The notes: generated by a model not told the origin, from the sequence alone. A DNA stretch of 64,000 nucleotides from Hyphomicrobium sp. (GCF_003987855.1 NZ_RXIZ01000016.1:1-64000), one strand, 5' to 3'; shown: positions 24,636 through 34,015, numbered from the stretch's first letter. Program-made: numbers and translations.

Positions 24636-24767
24636 TCAGTTCTTTCCAAGCGCTTCCAAAAGCAACACCAATCGCGAAGGAAGTTCGTCCCAGTTCTGAT
24701 CGAACATCTCTCGGAGATGCGGTCGCGCCTTTTCGGCAAAGCGCTCGCCCCAATACTCATCACACAT
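24636..24767 (-). CDS. NepR-like 43-residue peptide
   Basis: On the minus strand an ATG at 24767, preceded by GGGGA at good spacing, opens a 43-codon frame beginning MCDEYWGERFAEKARPHL. The second half (LREMFDQNWDELP then SRLVLLLEAL) follows the helix-1/helix-2 pattern of NepR anti-sigma factors, LR-x-x-Y/F-x6-E-x-P-x-R-x-x-x-L-L-x-x-L. NepR binds sigma-EcfG and is released by PhyR. The usual NepR is about 60 residues and sits beside ecfG; this one is shorter and neither ecfG nor phyR is in the window. Location among EcfG-type promoters supports a stress-response link. It may be a divergent paralog that tunes the response. Confidence 0.6.
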   Translation of the reverse strand: MCDEYWGERFAEKARPHLREMFDQNWDELPSRLVLLLEALGKN

Positions 24768-24911
24768 CTGAATTCCCCGTCTTAAGTTCGACACCAGAAG
24801 AATTCATCGAGGACTCGCAGGTTCCAGGAAACACGCCGGATATATTTCCGCTTATGCCGCTAGCTTTTTAAGAGAATTTCAAATGATTCCGCGGTTGCCT
24901 GCGGGCCAAAT

Positions 24912-25157
24912 TCAGGCGACCTCGCCAATGACTCCAAACAGACGGAGCGCGATAGGCGTCATCTCTGCCGGCTCGAGGTCTGATCGTGCCGTCGCGAGTG
25001 AAAGAACTATCGTCGCGAGCATCTCACGGCGCTGTGGTCGATCCCCACGAGGAATGGTCGGCGCGACGGTGGCCCAAGCGTCATCAAACACCTGTTGGAC
25101 GCGGGCAAAATCCTCAGGCGTGAAAGCACCGCGCTGAAGGATACGTATTGCGCGCAT
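24912..25157 (-). CDS. Conserved small hypothetical protein, 81 residues
   Basis: The ATG at 25157 has an excellent GGAGGG site. The product starts MRAIRILQRGAFTPEDFARV and continues with VFDDAWATVAPTIPRGDRPQ and EMLATIVLSLATARSDLEPAE in segments. It looks like a helical soluble protein; I recall similar short proteins in Bradyrhizobium and relatives, with no function. It lies between the NepR-like ORF and a Crp-family regulator, all on the minus strand. Confidence 0.65.
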   Translation of the reverse strand: MRAIRILQRGAFTPEDFARVQQVFDDAWATVAPTIPRGDRPQRREMLATIVLSLATARSDLEPAEMTPIALRLFGVIGEVA

Positions 25158-25235
25158 TTCACCCTCCGGGTTTCAGAACGCCCGGAATTTGAGAAACTGC
25201 ACCCCACGACGTCTGTCCGATACCTGACAGACCTA

Positions 25236-25928
25236 CTACATTTTCTGCGGGAGGAACCGCTCGTAAGCGGTCCGAACCATCGCATAACATTCACACGACG
25301 CGGCCTCGAGCCCCTCGCGATTCAGGACTTCGATGGTCCCGCGCCGGTAGGAGACCAGTCCGGCCTCCTGGAGCGCTCCGGCCGCCAGTGTTACCGACTG
25401 CCGGCGTACGCCCAGCATTTCGGCGAGGATTTCTTGAGTCATGACGAGTTTTTGCCGTCCCGAGCGGTCCTGCATCTGTAGAAGCCACCTCGCGAGGCGC
25501 TCGTTCAGGCCGTGGCGACCGTTGCAGGCGCCGGAAACTAGAATTTGATAAATGTATGCCTGAAGATAATTCGTAAGCACCTCTTTGAACGAGGGGAGTT
25601 CGGTCATCAACCTTTTTAAATCGGGCAATCGAAGTGCCAGCGCCTCGCCTTCGGATTGAACGAGTTGCACCGCGAGTTCGTGTTCGCCGCCGCTGATGAT
25701 GCCAATGCCCGTACATCCCTCATTTCCAACCGTCGCCATCTCGATTGTTCGCCCGTCGCGATAGCGCGCGATCGTGGACACGACACCTCGAAGCGGAAAG
25801 TAAACGAATTTGGGAACGGTTTGAGCTTCGATCAGCACATCTCCAAGGCTTAATGGGACCTCATCGCAGCTGTCTATGATGGTTTGTCGATCCGCCGCAT
25901 CCAATGCCCCAAGCAATTGTGAAGTCAT
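25236..25928 (-). CDS. Crp/Fnr-family transcriptional regulator
   Basis: A 230-residue regulator with a cyclic-nucleotide-binding-like beta-barrel (VYFPLRGVVSTIARYRDGRTIEMATVGNEGCTGIG in parts) and a C-terminal winged helix (TQEILAEMLGVRRQSVTLAAGALQEAGLV). It lacks an N-terminal cysteine cluster, so it is not an Fe-S oxygen sensor of the FNR type. The barrel sequence matches a group common in Hyphomicrobiales stress loci whose ligand is unknown. The ATG at 25928 follows AAGGAAT. It may control the neighbouring small genes. Confidence 0.88.
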   Translation of the reverse strand: MTSQLLGALDAADRQTIIDSCDEVPLSLGDVLIEAQTVPKFVYFPLRGVVSTIARYRDGRTIEMATVGNEGCTGIGIISGGEHELAVQLVQSEGEALALRLPDLKRLMTELPSFKEVLTNYLQAYIYQILVSGACNGRHGLNERLARWLLQMQDRSGRQKLVMTQEILAEMLGVRRQSVTLAAGALQEAGLVSYRRGTIEVLNREGLEAASCECYAMVRTAYERFLPQKM

Positions 25929-26226
25929 TATTCCTTAGTCATCCTCCGTTGCGCGTTGGCGTTCGGGCCAATTCTGAAAGTTGGTGCTAGAAAAACCGAT
26001 CGGAGATGATCTCTCCCGTGTAGGATAACCCCATCGGCACTATCCTGGTTTCCGACTAAAGGGGTGCAATCGTGCACGATCACCTTCCCGACGACAGAAG
26101 GCGGTGTACGATGTTCCTCGCGGCGGGCGTCAAATTCTCATTACGTGAGCAACTTCTGGGTTGGAGCGGCGTTGCTGCGCGATAGCAGCGTACGGAAAAA
26201 TTTGCCGGATCCCCGGGGAGAGTGCC

Positions 26227-27339
26227 TTGAAATTGTTCGAATGCCAGAATTGCGGGCAGGTTCTATTTTTTGAGAACACGCATTGTGAACAGTGCGGTCT
26301 GAAGGTCGGATATTACGCTCATAAGGAAACGATGACGTCGGTTAAGCCCGATGGCTCGAACTGGATTGCGCTAGCTGATCCCAATGCCCGTTACCGCTTT
26401 TGTGCAAACTGGGAACTGCAAGCATGCAATTGGCTGGTCGAGGACGGTTCCGAGGACCCATATTGCGCGGCCTGTCAGCACAATCGCACGGTGCCCGACT
26501 TGGCAGATCCCGCCAATGTTCCCCGGTGGCAACGGATCGAAGAAGCGAAGCGTCGCTTGATGTATACACTGCTGAAGCTCCGCTTACCGGTACCGACGCG
26601 CGCTAGCGACGACCCGGAGCCCTTGCTGTTTGATTTTCTAGCGGCCGCGCCCCAGGCGAAAGTGTTGACCGGGCATGACAACGGGATCATCACCATCTCC
26701 CTTCCGGAGGCTGATGACGTTGAACGCGAAAAGCTTCGGGCGCACCTGCATGAGCCCTATCGCACGTTGCTTGGACACTTTCGACATGAGGTCGGTCATT
26801 ACTATTGGGACCGTTTAGTTCGCGATGGCGGCAAGATCGATGAGTTTCGTCAAGTTTTTGGCGACGAGACGCTCGACTACAACGCTGCGCTGCAGGCTCA
26901 TTATCAAAACGGTGCGCCCGCCAATTGGCAGGAAAACTTCGTCAGCGCCTACGCCACCATGCATCCATGGGAAGACTTTGCGGAAACCTGGGCGCATTAC
27001 CTCCACATCATCGATACGCTTGAAATGGCGCACACATTCAATCTCAAGGTTTCGCCGCGATTGAAGTCGACCGAGGGTCTCAGCGCGACAGCGGACCGGG
27101 ATCCTTATACGATCGACGATTTGGCCGCCTTGATGGCTGAATGGATTCCGGTGACCTTCGCGGTCAACAGTCTGAACCGGAGCATGGGGCAGCCGGATCT
27201 ATATCCGTTCGTTCTCTCGCCGGCTGCGATTGAGAAACTCGGCTTCATTCACCGGTTGGTCCGGAATTCTGCTCCAGCCGGGAAGCGACCGTCGGAAACG
27301 CGGCAGCCCTTGCTCAAGAGATTGTTCGCCAAGGGGTGA
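26227..27339 (+). CDS. Zinc-ribbon putative metallopeptidase (Peptidase_Mx)
   Basis: A 370-residue protein. Two zinc ribbons sit at the N-terminus (Cys6/9/20/23 and Cys59/67/80/83), followed by a metallopeptidase domain with HEVGH at 187-191 and a downstream acidic segment (HPWEDFAETWAHYLH) that likely gives the third zinc ligand. This is the putative zinc-binding metallopeptidase family PF15887, with unknown substrate and a cytoplasmic location. The TTG at 26227 is chosen because GGGGAG lies six bases upstream and the protein then begins directly with the ribbon (MKLFECQNCG). It converges on the glycosyltransferase gene. Confidence 0.85.
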   Translation: MKLFECQNCGQVLFFENTHCEQCGLKVGYYAHKETMTSVKPDGSNWIALADPNARYRFCANWELQACNWLVEDGSEDPYCAACQHNRTVPDLADPANVPRWQRIEEAKRRLMYTLLKLRLPVPTRASDDPEPLLFDFLAAAPQAKVLTGHDNGIITISLPEADDVEREKLRAHLHEPYRTLLGHFRHEVGHYYWDRLVRDGGKIDEFRQVFGDETLDYNAALQAHYQNGAPANWQENFVSAYATMHPWEDFAETWAHYLHIIDTLEMAHTFNLKVSPRLKSTEGLSATADRDPYTIDDLAALMAEWIPVTFAVNSLNRSMGQPDLYPFVLSPAAIEKLGFIHRLVRNSAPAGKRPSETRQPLLKRLFAKG

Positions 27340-27360
27340 GCAGAGTTTGCGCAAAAGCGC

Positions 27361-29331
27361 TTAGCCGAATACGCGAGCTGCGATCGCCTTTGCGACGAGG
27401 TGGGGTTTGATATCTTGCACCGCGCTTGATGTCTTCCCGGAGAAAATGAACTGGAGCAAAGGTGCTTTCGTCCGTTCGGTGACTTCGAGCTCCAGGCCGA
27501 AGCCGCTTTGCGTCGATCGTCTGATATGTGCGTCGAACGTTAGCCCAGCAAAGCTCACGCGCACGGGACTTCCTAGCGGAAGTGGCGGGGTCCCGAGCAA
27601 ATGCATGCCGCTCGCCGACAGGTCGGATGCTTCGAAATTGAGAACCCGGGAGCCGCAGGTGATTTTAACGGGAATGCGTATGTCAAAACGTTGCCCGATG
27701 CGCCGTTGCCGTTGCTCTGCACAGACGTAACAACACAGCGTCAGCACGATCATATTGTACCAACTCCAGAAGAGCGCGACGGCGCTGGATTCTGCGAGCG
27801 GGCGCGAGGGATTGAGGAAGAATGCGGTCGCGATCCCCAATATCGTCAAAGCCAGCAGCGTTCCGAAAATCCGGAGCAACGGCCATTGCACGAACTGTTT
27901 GCTGCGGTCGCCGCCCTTAGCTGTGACCTTGAATTTCTGCCCCTTCGGGCGAAAGAGCCCTGTGGCGACGGCCTTCAGAACCTCGGTCGAACAGAGCATC
28001 TGGTAGATGTCGGTCATCAATGGAAGAACGCGACCCTCAGTCAGCCAAATGAAAATGACCGTTTGAGCCACGAGGAACGGTGCCAAATACCATATGGCGT
28101 CGATCACGTTGGTATGGACGGCTTCGATGTCCATGAGGAGATAGAGCACTGGTACGATCACGCCAAGCAGGCGGAATAGATGCGTGGCAGACCAATGCAA
28201 GAATGTCTCGCAAAGCATAATGCGGTCGACAATCGGCAAGTTGTTCTTGAAGTTTAGGGGCCCGCTTGAGCTCCGGCAAATTTGCACGAAGCCTAACGCC
28301 CAACGGCTGCGTTGGCCGCTGTATTCTGCCAGGCCTTCGGGTGCGAGCCCCAAAGATAGAACTTCATTCAGGTAGATCGTTCGGAAACCCTTCTCGCGAA
28401 GGCGCAGAGAGACGAGATAGTCTTCGGTCACCGAGTCCGTCGGGAATCCTCCGACGCTTTGCAGCGCGCTAAATCGGATGAGGGAAGACGTGCCGCAGCA
28501 GAAGGCAGCGTCCCAGGCGTCTTTCGATGCCATGACGATATCGAAGAAAAAGCGCTGCTCGTCGGGCCAGACGCGAGTCAGGGCGAGATTGCTCTGAACG
28601 GGATCAGGGTTGAAGAAATGCTGCGGCGTTTGAACGACGCCGATATCGCGCTCCATCGCCAGCGAAACAGTTCTTGTCAAAAATTCGGGAAGCGGAACGA
28701 AGTCGGCATCCAGGATGGCCACGAAATCTGGCTTGTCATCAAGTGCCGCGAGCTTTTTCAGAGCTGCATTGATATTGCCTGCCTTCGCATGAGAATTGTC
28801 GCTCCGCGTGAGATATCCGACGTGGTATTTCTCACATAGCGCTTTCAGCCATGCACGCCTCCCGTCGTCGCAAACCCATATACGGAAGTTGGGGTAGTTA
28901 AGCCCTTGCGCTCCTATAATCGTGCGCTCGAGTATGCTTTCGTCTTCATTATAAGTGCAGATCAGAACATCGACGCGCGGCAGAGCCGGCAGGGCGAGCA
29001 ATCGCTTTACATTGCGATCGGCATCGGCAGACCTGTTTCGGGTTCGCGTGAGAAACAACTGCGAGATTGTGGCGCCGACCATTGTCAGGGCTTCGACGGC
29101 GGTGAAGATCACGCCCGTCGCGAAATTGATAGGATGGTCAGCCGAAGGCACCGTATCGAAAATTCGCCATGTCATGTAGCGCCAGCCGAGCGCTATGCCG
29201 ATGAGGATAGCAGCGGCCCGAATGGCGGTGTTGTTGCGGTTGACCCAAGGTAGGACCGCAGATCCCAGAAGTGCGATCACAATCGATGGCAGCAGAGCAT
29301 CGAAGTAGCTCATTCCCGATGCCGATGTCAT
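27361..29331 (-). CDS. Cellulose-synthase-like family 2 glycosyltransferase with PilZ domain
   Basis: A 656-residue membrane enzyme resembling BcsA. The GT2 motifs are all present: CDDG at 154-157, DAD at 208-210, TED at 302-304 and QRSRW at 340-344, flanked by N-terminal and C-terminal membrane spans. A PilZ domain closes the protein (RQRRIGQRFDIRIPV, then SDLSASGMHLLG), so activity is probably switched on by c-di-GMP. It would polymerise a beta-linked polysaccharide and extrude it. No bcsB, bcsC or bcsZ is present; the partner is the HlyD-like gene 10 bases upstream. The ATG at 29331 follows AGGA. Confidence 0.9.
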   Translation of the reverse strand: MTSASGMSYFDALLPSIVIALLGSAVLPWVNRNNTAIRAAAILIGIALGWRYMTWRIFDTVPSADHPINFATGVIFTAVEALTMVGATISQLFLTRTRNRSADADRNVKRLLALPALPRVDVLICTYNEDESILERTIIGAQGLNYPNFRIWVCDDGRRAWLKALCEKYHVGYLTRSDNSHAKAGNINAALKKLAALDDKPDFVAILDADFVPLPEFLTRTVSLAMERDIGVVQTPQHFFNPDPVQSNLALTRVWPDEQRFFFDIVMASKDAWDAAFCCGTSSLIRFSALQSVGGFPTDSVTEDYLVSLRLREKGFRTIYLNEVLSLGLAPEGLAEYSGQRSRWALGFVQICRSSSGPLNFKNNLPIVDRIMLCETFLHWSATHLFRLLGVIVPVLYLLMDIEAVHTNVIDAIWYLAPFLVAQTVIFIWLTEGRVLPLMTDIYQMLCSTEVLKAVATGLFRPKGQKFKVTAKGGDRSKQFVQWPLLRIFGTLLALTILGIATAFFLNPSRPLAESSAVALFWSWYNMIVLTLCCYVCAEQRQRRIGQRFDIRIPVKITCGSRVLNFEASDLSASGMHLLGTPPLPLGSPVRVSFAGLTFDAHIRRSTQSGFGLELEVTERTKAPLLQFIFSGKTSSAVQDIKPHLVAKAIAARVFG

Positions 29332-29341
29332 GATCGGATTC

Positions 29342-30790
29342 CTATCGGGACGCGTTTTCGGTCGTGGGCGTGCTCGTGTCAAACTTGACCAAGCCAGAGC
29401 GCCCGACGCGACAGTCAAACCCCTTTGTCAGCTCCGGGAACTTCAACGTGACGTGATAGGGCTCGCGCGACAAGGCGCTGGCCTGGACCGCGGTATTCGA
29501 ATTAACAGCGGATAAGCCGTTGAGGCTGACGACTGTGCCTTTCAGCTCGGGGCCGCCGTCGCGCGGGATGAAGGTCGCTGCTTGGCCAATCGAAAGTCTC
29601 TCGTAGGCCGTCTGACTGACGCTTGCGGTGACGAAGGCACTCCCGCAGTCGATGAGCTTGACGAGATCCTGACCGATATTCACGTGTTCGCCCGGCGCGG
29701 TCAGCATTTCCCAAACGCGTCCATTGACGGTGGAGCGAATGTCTGTGTCCGTGAGCGCCTTCTGGCGTGCTGTCTCCTTAGCAATCGCGGCCTCGGTGGT
29801 GGCGAGTTCCGTACGGCTACCTGCAAGCCGCGCTTCGACGTCGGACAGTTCAAGTGAGGTTTGCATCTTGCGCTGCGCAGATTGTGGCGTGTCGTTATAG
29901 CTGTCGCCGACGAAGGTTCCTTTCTTCGCGGCTTCAAGTTCGACGAGGATGCCCTTCCTACGTTCGATCTGGGCGCGGATGGCGCTCTGTGCGACGCGGG
30001 CTTCGCCCTGGGCCTTATCTAGGAAGGCCTGGCTTACGGCATCCGTTTTCCGCAGGGAGTCGGCGCGCTTTAAGGCGTCGGCAGCTACAGAATATTGAGC
30101 CTCCGCGGCGGCGATATCCGCATCCACTTCGCGCGTTCTCTGATCAATTTGCTGGATACGTCCCAGGCGGAAGCGTTCCTGCTGTGTGTCGAGTTCCTTG
30201 AGATTGCTCTCGAGAAGCTGTTTCTTAGCCTCGAGGGCAGAGATGTTTGTGACGAGCTGCCCACGCTGTTGAGTGAGCGCAGCGAGCGCCGAAGCGTCGG
30301 CTCGCGGATTGTTGATGGTCAGAATGCTTTGGTCCCGATCGAAGGGCGTGCCGATGTCGGTGCCCCCATGCTTCATGGTGACTTCGCCTTCGATCGGCGC
30401 ACGCAGCGTTACGATGCGTGCGTTGACTACGGCTTCCGCGCTTGTGGTTGCGAGAAGTCGCTGCACCGGAACCCAACCGAGTGCGGTGGCCAGTGCAATC
30501 GCAATGCAGGATTTGACCACAGTTCCCGGCTTCAGAGCCTGGCGCGGCGCCAGGATTGGAGCCGAATCGAGGGGAGGCTCAGACTGCGCAGGCACATCTT
30601 CCGGAGCCCGCGCCTTCGTCCATTCGCCGAGCGCGGATTCAAGATACGCAAGTTGAGCCGTTGCCCTGAACTCCTGGTCCTTTGCTTCTTCGGTCGCATG
30701 GTCAGCACTTTTCGAAGAAGCAGGATCGGGTTGGACGATTTTTGCGTCTCGCCCGGAGGACGGTTGATACTTTAGTGAACTGGTAGACAT
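29342..30790 (-). CDS. HlyD-family membrane-fusion protein partner of the glycosyltransferase
   Basis: A 482-residue protein: an acidic cytoplasmic N-terminus of about 90 residues, one membrane span (SCIAIALATALGWVPV), a lipoyl-like half motif (IVTLRAPIEGEVTMKHG), a long coiled coil (about 170-330) and the second lipoyl half and beta-barrel (RSTVNGRVWEMLTAPGEHVNIGQDLVKLIDC). It is of the HlyD/Alg44-like periplasmic adaptor type. Its stop lies 10 bases before the glycosyltransferase start, so the two form an operon for exopolysaccharide synthesis and export, similar in layout to Alg8-Alg44. Confidence 0.88.
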   Translation of the reverse strand: MSTSSLKYQPSSGRDAKIVQPDPASSKSADHATEEAKDQEFRATAQLAYLESALGEWTKARAPEDVPAQSEPPLDSAPILAPRQALKPGTVVKSCIAIALATALGWVPVQRLLATTSAEAVVNARIVTLRAPIEGEVTMKHGGTDIGTPFDRDQSILTINNPRADASALAALTQQRGQLVTNISALEAKKQLLESNLKELDTQQERFRLGRIQQIDQRTREVDADIAAAEAQYSVAADALKRADSLRKTDAVSQAFLDKAQGEARVAQSAIRAQIERRKGILVELEAAKKGTFVGDSYNDTPQSAQRKMQTSLELSDVEARLAGSRTELATTEAAIAKETARQKALTDTDIRSTVNGRVWEMLTAPGEHVNIGQDLVKLIDCGSAFVTASVSQTAYERLSIGQAATFIPRDGGPELKGTVVSLNGLSAVNSNTAVQASALSREPYHVTLKFPELTKGFDCRVGRSGLVKFDTSTPTTENASR

Positions 30791-31320
30791 CGCGACCCGC
30801 GCCTCTGCAAAACCAGTGCGCAGGTTAATTCCAATAGATAAATTAAGCTCTCATATTGTCTAAATGAGGAATTAAAAGCCAATTGAAATATGGACACAAT
30901 TACGCGAGACAAACCGTTAATTGATCTTCCCAGCCAATTGTGGAGATCCGAGAGCTAGCTGGCATTCCCCGGGAGCGCTTCGGGAGTTTGCCGGTTGCCG
31001 AATGCAACGGCCGCGTTGGAGATACGTGCGCCTTCCTTGTTTCTTCCTCCAAGTTGTTGCCCGTGATGGGTGAGAGTTGGAATTCCTCCCGCAATCATCG
31101 GGAATTGTTCCCGATATTTCGATTGTCGTTGCTACAATGCAACGGGAGATAATGGATTGATATCGTCGGGAAAAAGTCATGCCCGACCGCGGATTGACCG
31201 TCCTTTCCAAAGTCCTTTTTGCTTGCGCGGGGAAAATGGTCCGAATCGAGACCAGCGTTTTGTGTTGCTGTTTGGGATGGCCCTCGAATTAGCAGCGCGC
31301 GAATAAAGGGGATCGGGGGA
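30791..31320. promoter_or_regulatory. Divergent control region between hlyD and a TonB receptor
   Basis: 530 bases without a gene. The left 110 bases are A/T-rich and probably hold the promoter of the exopolysaccharide operon. On the right, a perfect 8-bp inverted repeat ATCGGGAA-TTG-TTCCCGAT lies at 31097-31115, and a TACAAT -10-like hexamer at 31133-31138 sits just downstream of it, followed by a GTTGC-N6-GCAAC repeat overlapping that hexamer. The arrangement suggests an operator and promoter for the TonB receptor. Confidence 0.5.
31097..31115 (+). promoter_or_regulatory. Perfect palindromic operator candidate upstream of the TonB receptor
   Basis: ATCGGGAA and TTCCCGAT flank TTG symmetrically. 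It lies 18 bases before a possible -10 element and 205 bases before the receptor start. The binding protein is unknown; the sequence does not look like a Fur box. Confidence 0.5.
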
Positions 31321-33942
31321 ATGAAGCGTAAGCTATTGGCTTCGGCGGCGGCGGTGGCACTTTTCGCGGCGCTGGGCGCGACAGAAGTGAGCGCGCAAAG
31401 TGCGACCGGCAACAGCACGGAAACGCCACCCGCGAATCCTCCGGCGGCAACTTCGCCTCCGAGCGGCAATACATCGCCTCAGGGAAGCGGTCAGAACCTT
31501 CCTGAAGTTCAGGTCATCCAGCAAAAGCCGAAGCCGCAGGCGACCCCAGTGAAGCGCGCAAGCAAGCCGAAGCCTCCCGCAGCGGCGACGGCAGTTGCGG
31601 CACCGTCGGCTGTTGCTCCCGAGGGGGCAGAGGGAACGGTGCAGGGAGCTCAGTTCGCAGAGCCGGCGGAAAGCAACACCGTGAAGATGTCGCCGATCGG
31701 CGGCTCAATTCCCGTGGAGAAGGTCCCGGGCAGCGTTTATCAAATGAACTCGGCCGACCTGAACAGAACCGATCAGGTCATCCTGCAAGACGCGCTGGTC
31801 ACCCAAATTCCAGGCGTGATCATCAACGATCTGCAAGGCAACCAATTTCAGACGAACATTCAGTTCCGCGGCTTCGAAGCCTCCCCTGTGAATGGCGTGC
31901 CGCAGGGTCTTGCCGTCTATCAGAACGGCGTGCGCATCAACGAGTCGTTCGGTGATATCGTCAACTGGGACTTCCTGCCGTCGAACGCGATCAACAACGT
32001 CGCGGTCGTTGTCGGCAATCCGGTGTTCGGTCTGAACGCTCTCGGCGGAGCGGTCGTTGTCGATATGAAGGACGGGTTCAACTTCCAAGGTTGGGACGTC
32101 GACACGACCTTTGGTTCGTTCGGACGCAAGCAGGTTTCGACCGAAGCCGGCTATCGCAGCGGCAATTGGGCAGCATACGGCGCCTTCGAAGCCATCAATG
32201 ACGACGGCTTCCGCGACTTCTCGGATGCCGAGGTTCGCCGCGGCTATTTCGACCTGGGTGTGAAGGGCGATAACGCAGAGTTCCACTTCAACTTCACAGG
32301 CGCCGACAACCATGTTGGTGTCACGGCGGCGGCCCCCGAGCAGCTGCTCGACATCAGTCGCAGTCTGACGTTCACATCGCCGCAGACGACCGACAACACG
32401 ATGCAAATGTACTCGGTGAACGGCAAGGTGAGGGCGACGGATACGCTGACGTTTTCCGGCGTCACCTACTACCGTCACTTCAATCAGAAGCATGACGACG
32501 GCAACCTGTTCGACGATCCTAACAACTGCGGCGGAAATCTCTGTTCCGGAGATGATGAGGTCGTCAATGCGGCGACGGGCGCGACTATCCCGTTCAACGG
32601 TGACGTCGCTTATGCCTCGATCGATAAGACGTCACAAAACGCCGACACGGCTGGCTTGTCTTTGCAGGCTCAAGAAAATTCGCGGCTATTCGGTCATACC
32701 AACCAGTTCATCGCCGGCGTGAGTTACGATCACGGTCGCGTCGGCTATACGGCGCAGAGCGAACTTGGTTTCATGCAGCCGCGGTTCGTGGTTGCGGGGC
32801 AGGGCATCACGCTCGGCGGCTCGGATGATTTCAATCCGCGTTCGCTGACGACGACGAACGATTACTTCGGCGCCTATTTCACCGACACGTTCGATATCAC
32901 TGAAGCTTTGGCCTTGACGGTCGGCGGCCGCTACAACTATGCGCGGATCCAAATCCAAAATACAGGCGACCCGGCAAACGACGATCTCAACGGTACAAAC
33001 AAGTACAACCGCTTCAATCCGTCTGCGGGCTTGACCTACAAATTCGGTCCGGCGCTGAATTGGTATGGCGGTTATTCGGAAGCGAACCGCGCGCCGACGG
33101 CTGCAGAGCTTGCCTGCGCAGATCCGGAAAATCCGTGCCTGATCGAAAGCTTCTTGACCGCCGATCCGCCGTTGAAGCAGGTCGTCTCGCACACCTGGGA
33201 AACGGGCTTCCGCGGAACGATCAAGAATTGGCAGTCGAAGTCGCAATGGGACTGGGGGGTGGGTCTATTCCGCACGCTCAACACCGACGATATTTTCGAC
33301 GCAGCTTCGACCGACGTAGGCCACGGATATTTCCAGAACGTCGGCAAGACACTGCGCCAGGGTGTCGAAGCAAACCTGTCTTACCGTTCGCAACGGCTCT
33401 TTGCGTACACCAACTACACCTACACAGACGCAACGTTTGACACCGATGCCATCTTTCCGTCGCCCAATCACCCGGGCAACGGCACGGTCGAATGCGGCGA
33501 CGCCGGTGGTGGCGGAGACGACGGCGGTCCGGGCAAGTGCTTCCTTGTTCGCAAGGGCGATCGTCTGCCGGGCATTCCCGCGCATACGTTCAAGGCCGGG
33601 ATCGACTATTGGATGACGACGAAGTGGAAGGTGGGTGCCGATCTCGTGGCTGCAAGCAATCAGATCTTCTTCGGAGATGAAGCCAACCTCGACCGTCCGC
33701 TACCTGGCTATGCCAAGGTCAACCTGCACACGTCCTACGACGTTACAGATCACGTCCAGATCTACGGCCTGTTCGAAAACCTGTTCGACAAGAATTATTC
33801 TGTCTACGGCACGTATTTCAGCGTCGACGACGCAAACGACCTTTCGGACGTGACAGGCGTTACGTTCAACGAAAACAATCCGCGGACCGTCGTGCCAGCG
33901 ATCCCGTTTGCCGCTTATGGCGGCGTGAAAGTGAAATTCTAG
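31321..33942 (+). CDS. TonB-dependent outer-membrane receptor
   Basis: An 873-residue receptor with a signal peptide (MKRKLLASAAAVALFAALGATEVSA), a Pro/Ala/Lys-rich periplasmic region of about 110 residues, a plug domain (LQDALVTQIPGVIINDLQGNQ, then NIQFRGFEASPVNGVPQGLAVYQNGVRIN in parts) and a 22-strand-type barrel ending GGVKVKF. A Cys-flanked loop rich in Gly and Asp (CGDAGGGGDDGGPGKC) lies near the barrel end, and a second Cys pair (NNCGGNLC) sits earlier. The substrate is unknown; the long Pro-rich spacer is typical of receptors that reach TonB across a thick periplasm. It stands alone with its own promoter region and a strong terminator. Confidence 0.88.
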   Translation: MKRKLLASAAAVALFAALGATEVSAQSATGNSTETPPANPPAATSPPSGNTSPQGSGQNLPEVQVIQQKPKPQATPVKRASKPKPPAAATAVAAPSAVAPEGAEGTVQGAQFAEPAESNTVKMSPIGGSIPVEKVPGSVYQMNSADLNRTDQVILQDALVTQIPGVIINDLQGNQFQTNIQFRGFEASPVNGVPQGLAVYQNGVRINESFGDIVNWDFLPSNAINNVAVVVGNPVFGLNALGGAVVVDMKDGFNFQGWDVDTTFGSFGRKQVSTEAGYRSGNWAAYGAFEAINDDGFRDFSDAEVRRGYFDLGVKGDNAEFHFNFTGADNHVGVTAAAPEQLLDISRSLTFTSPQTTDNTMQMYSVNGKVRATDTLTFSGVTYYRHFNQKHDDGNLFDDPNNCGGNLCSGDDEVVNAATGATIPFNGDVAYASIDKTSQNADTAGLSLQAQENSRLFGHTNQFIAGVSYDHGRVGYTAQSELGFMQPRFVVAGQGITLGGSDDFNPRSLTTTNDYFGAYFTDTFDITEALALTVGGRYNYARIQIQNTGDPANDDLNGTNKYNRFNPSAGLTYKFGPALNWYGGYSEANRAPTAAELACADPENPCLIESFLTADPPLKQVVSHTWETGFRGTIKNWQSKSQWDWGVGLFRTLNTDDIFDAASTDVGHGYFQNVGKTLRQGVEANLSYRSQRLFAYTNYTYTDATFDTDAIFPSPNHPGNGTVECGDAGGGGDDGGPGKCFLVRKGDRLPGIPAHTFKAGIDYWMTTKWKVGADLVAASNQIFFGDEANLDRPLPGYAKVNLHTSYDVTDHVQIYGLFENLFDKNYSVYGTYFSVDDANDLSDVTGVTFNENNPRTVVPAIPFAAYGGVKVKF

Positions 33943-33980
33943 CCTGCTCTCTACTCTACTACCTCATCCCGAAACTCGAA

Positions 33981-34015
33981 GCGGCGGACACCCCTATGTC
34001 CGCCGCATTCTTTTT
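33981..34015 (+). terminator. Intrinsic terminator of the TonB receptor gene
   Basis: GCGGCGGACA at 33981-33990 and TGTCCGCCGC at 33997-34006 form a perfect 10-bp stem, followed by ATTCTTTTT. Confidence 0.85.

Noticed and set aside
31705-32493. 262-codon minus-strand frame inside the TonB receptor
   Set aside because: Antisense shadow; the plus-strand receptor has clear domains.
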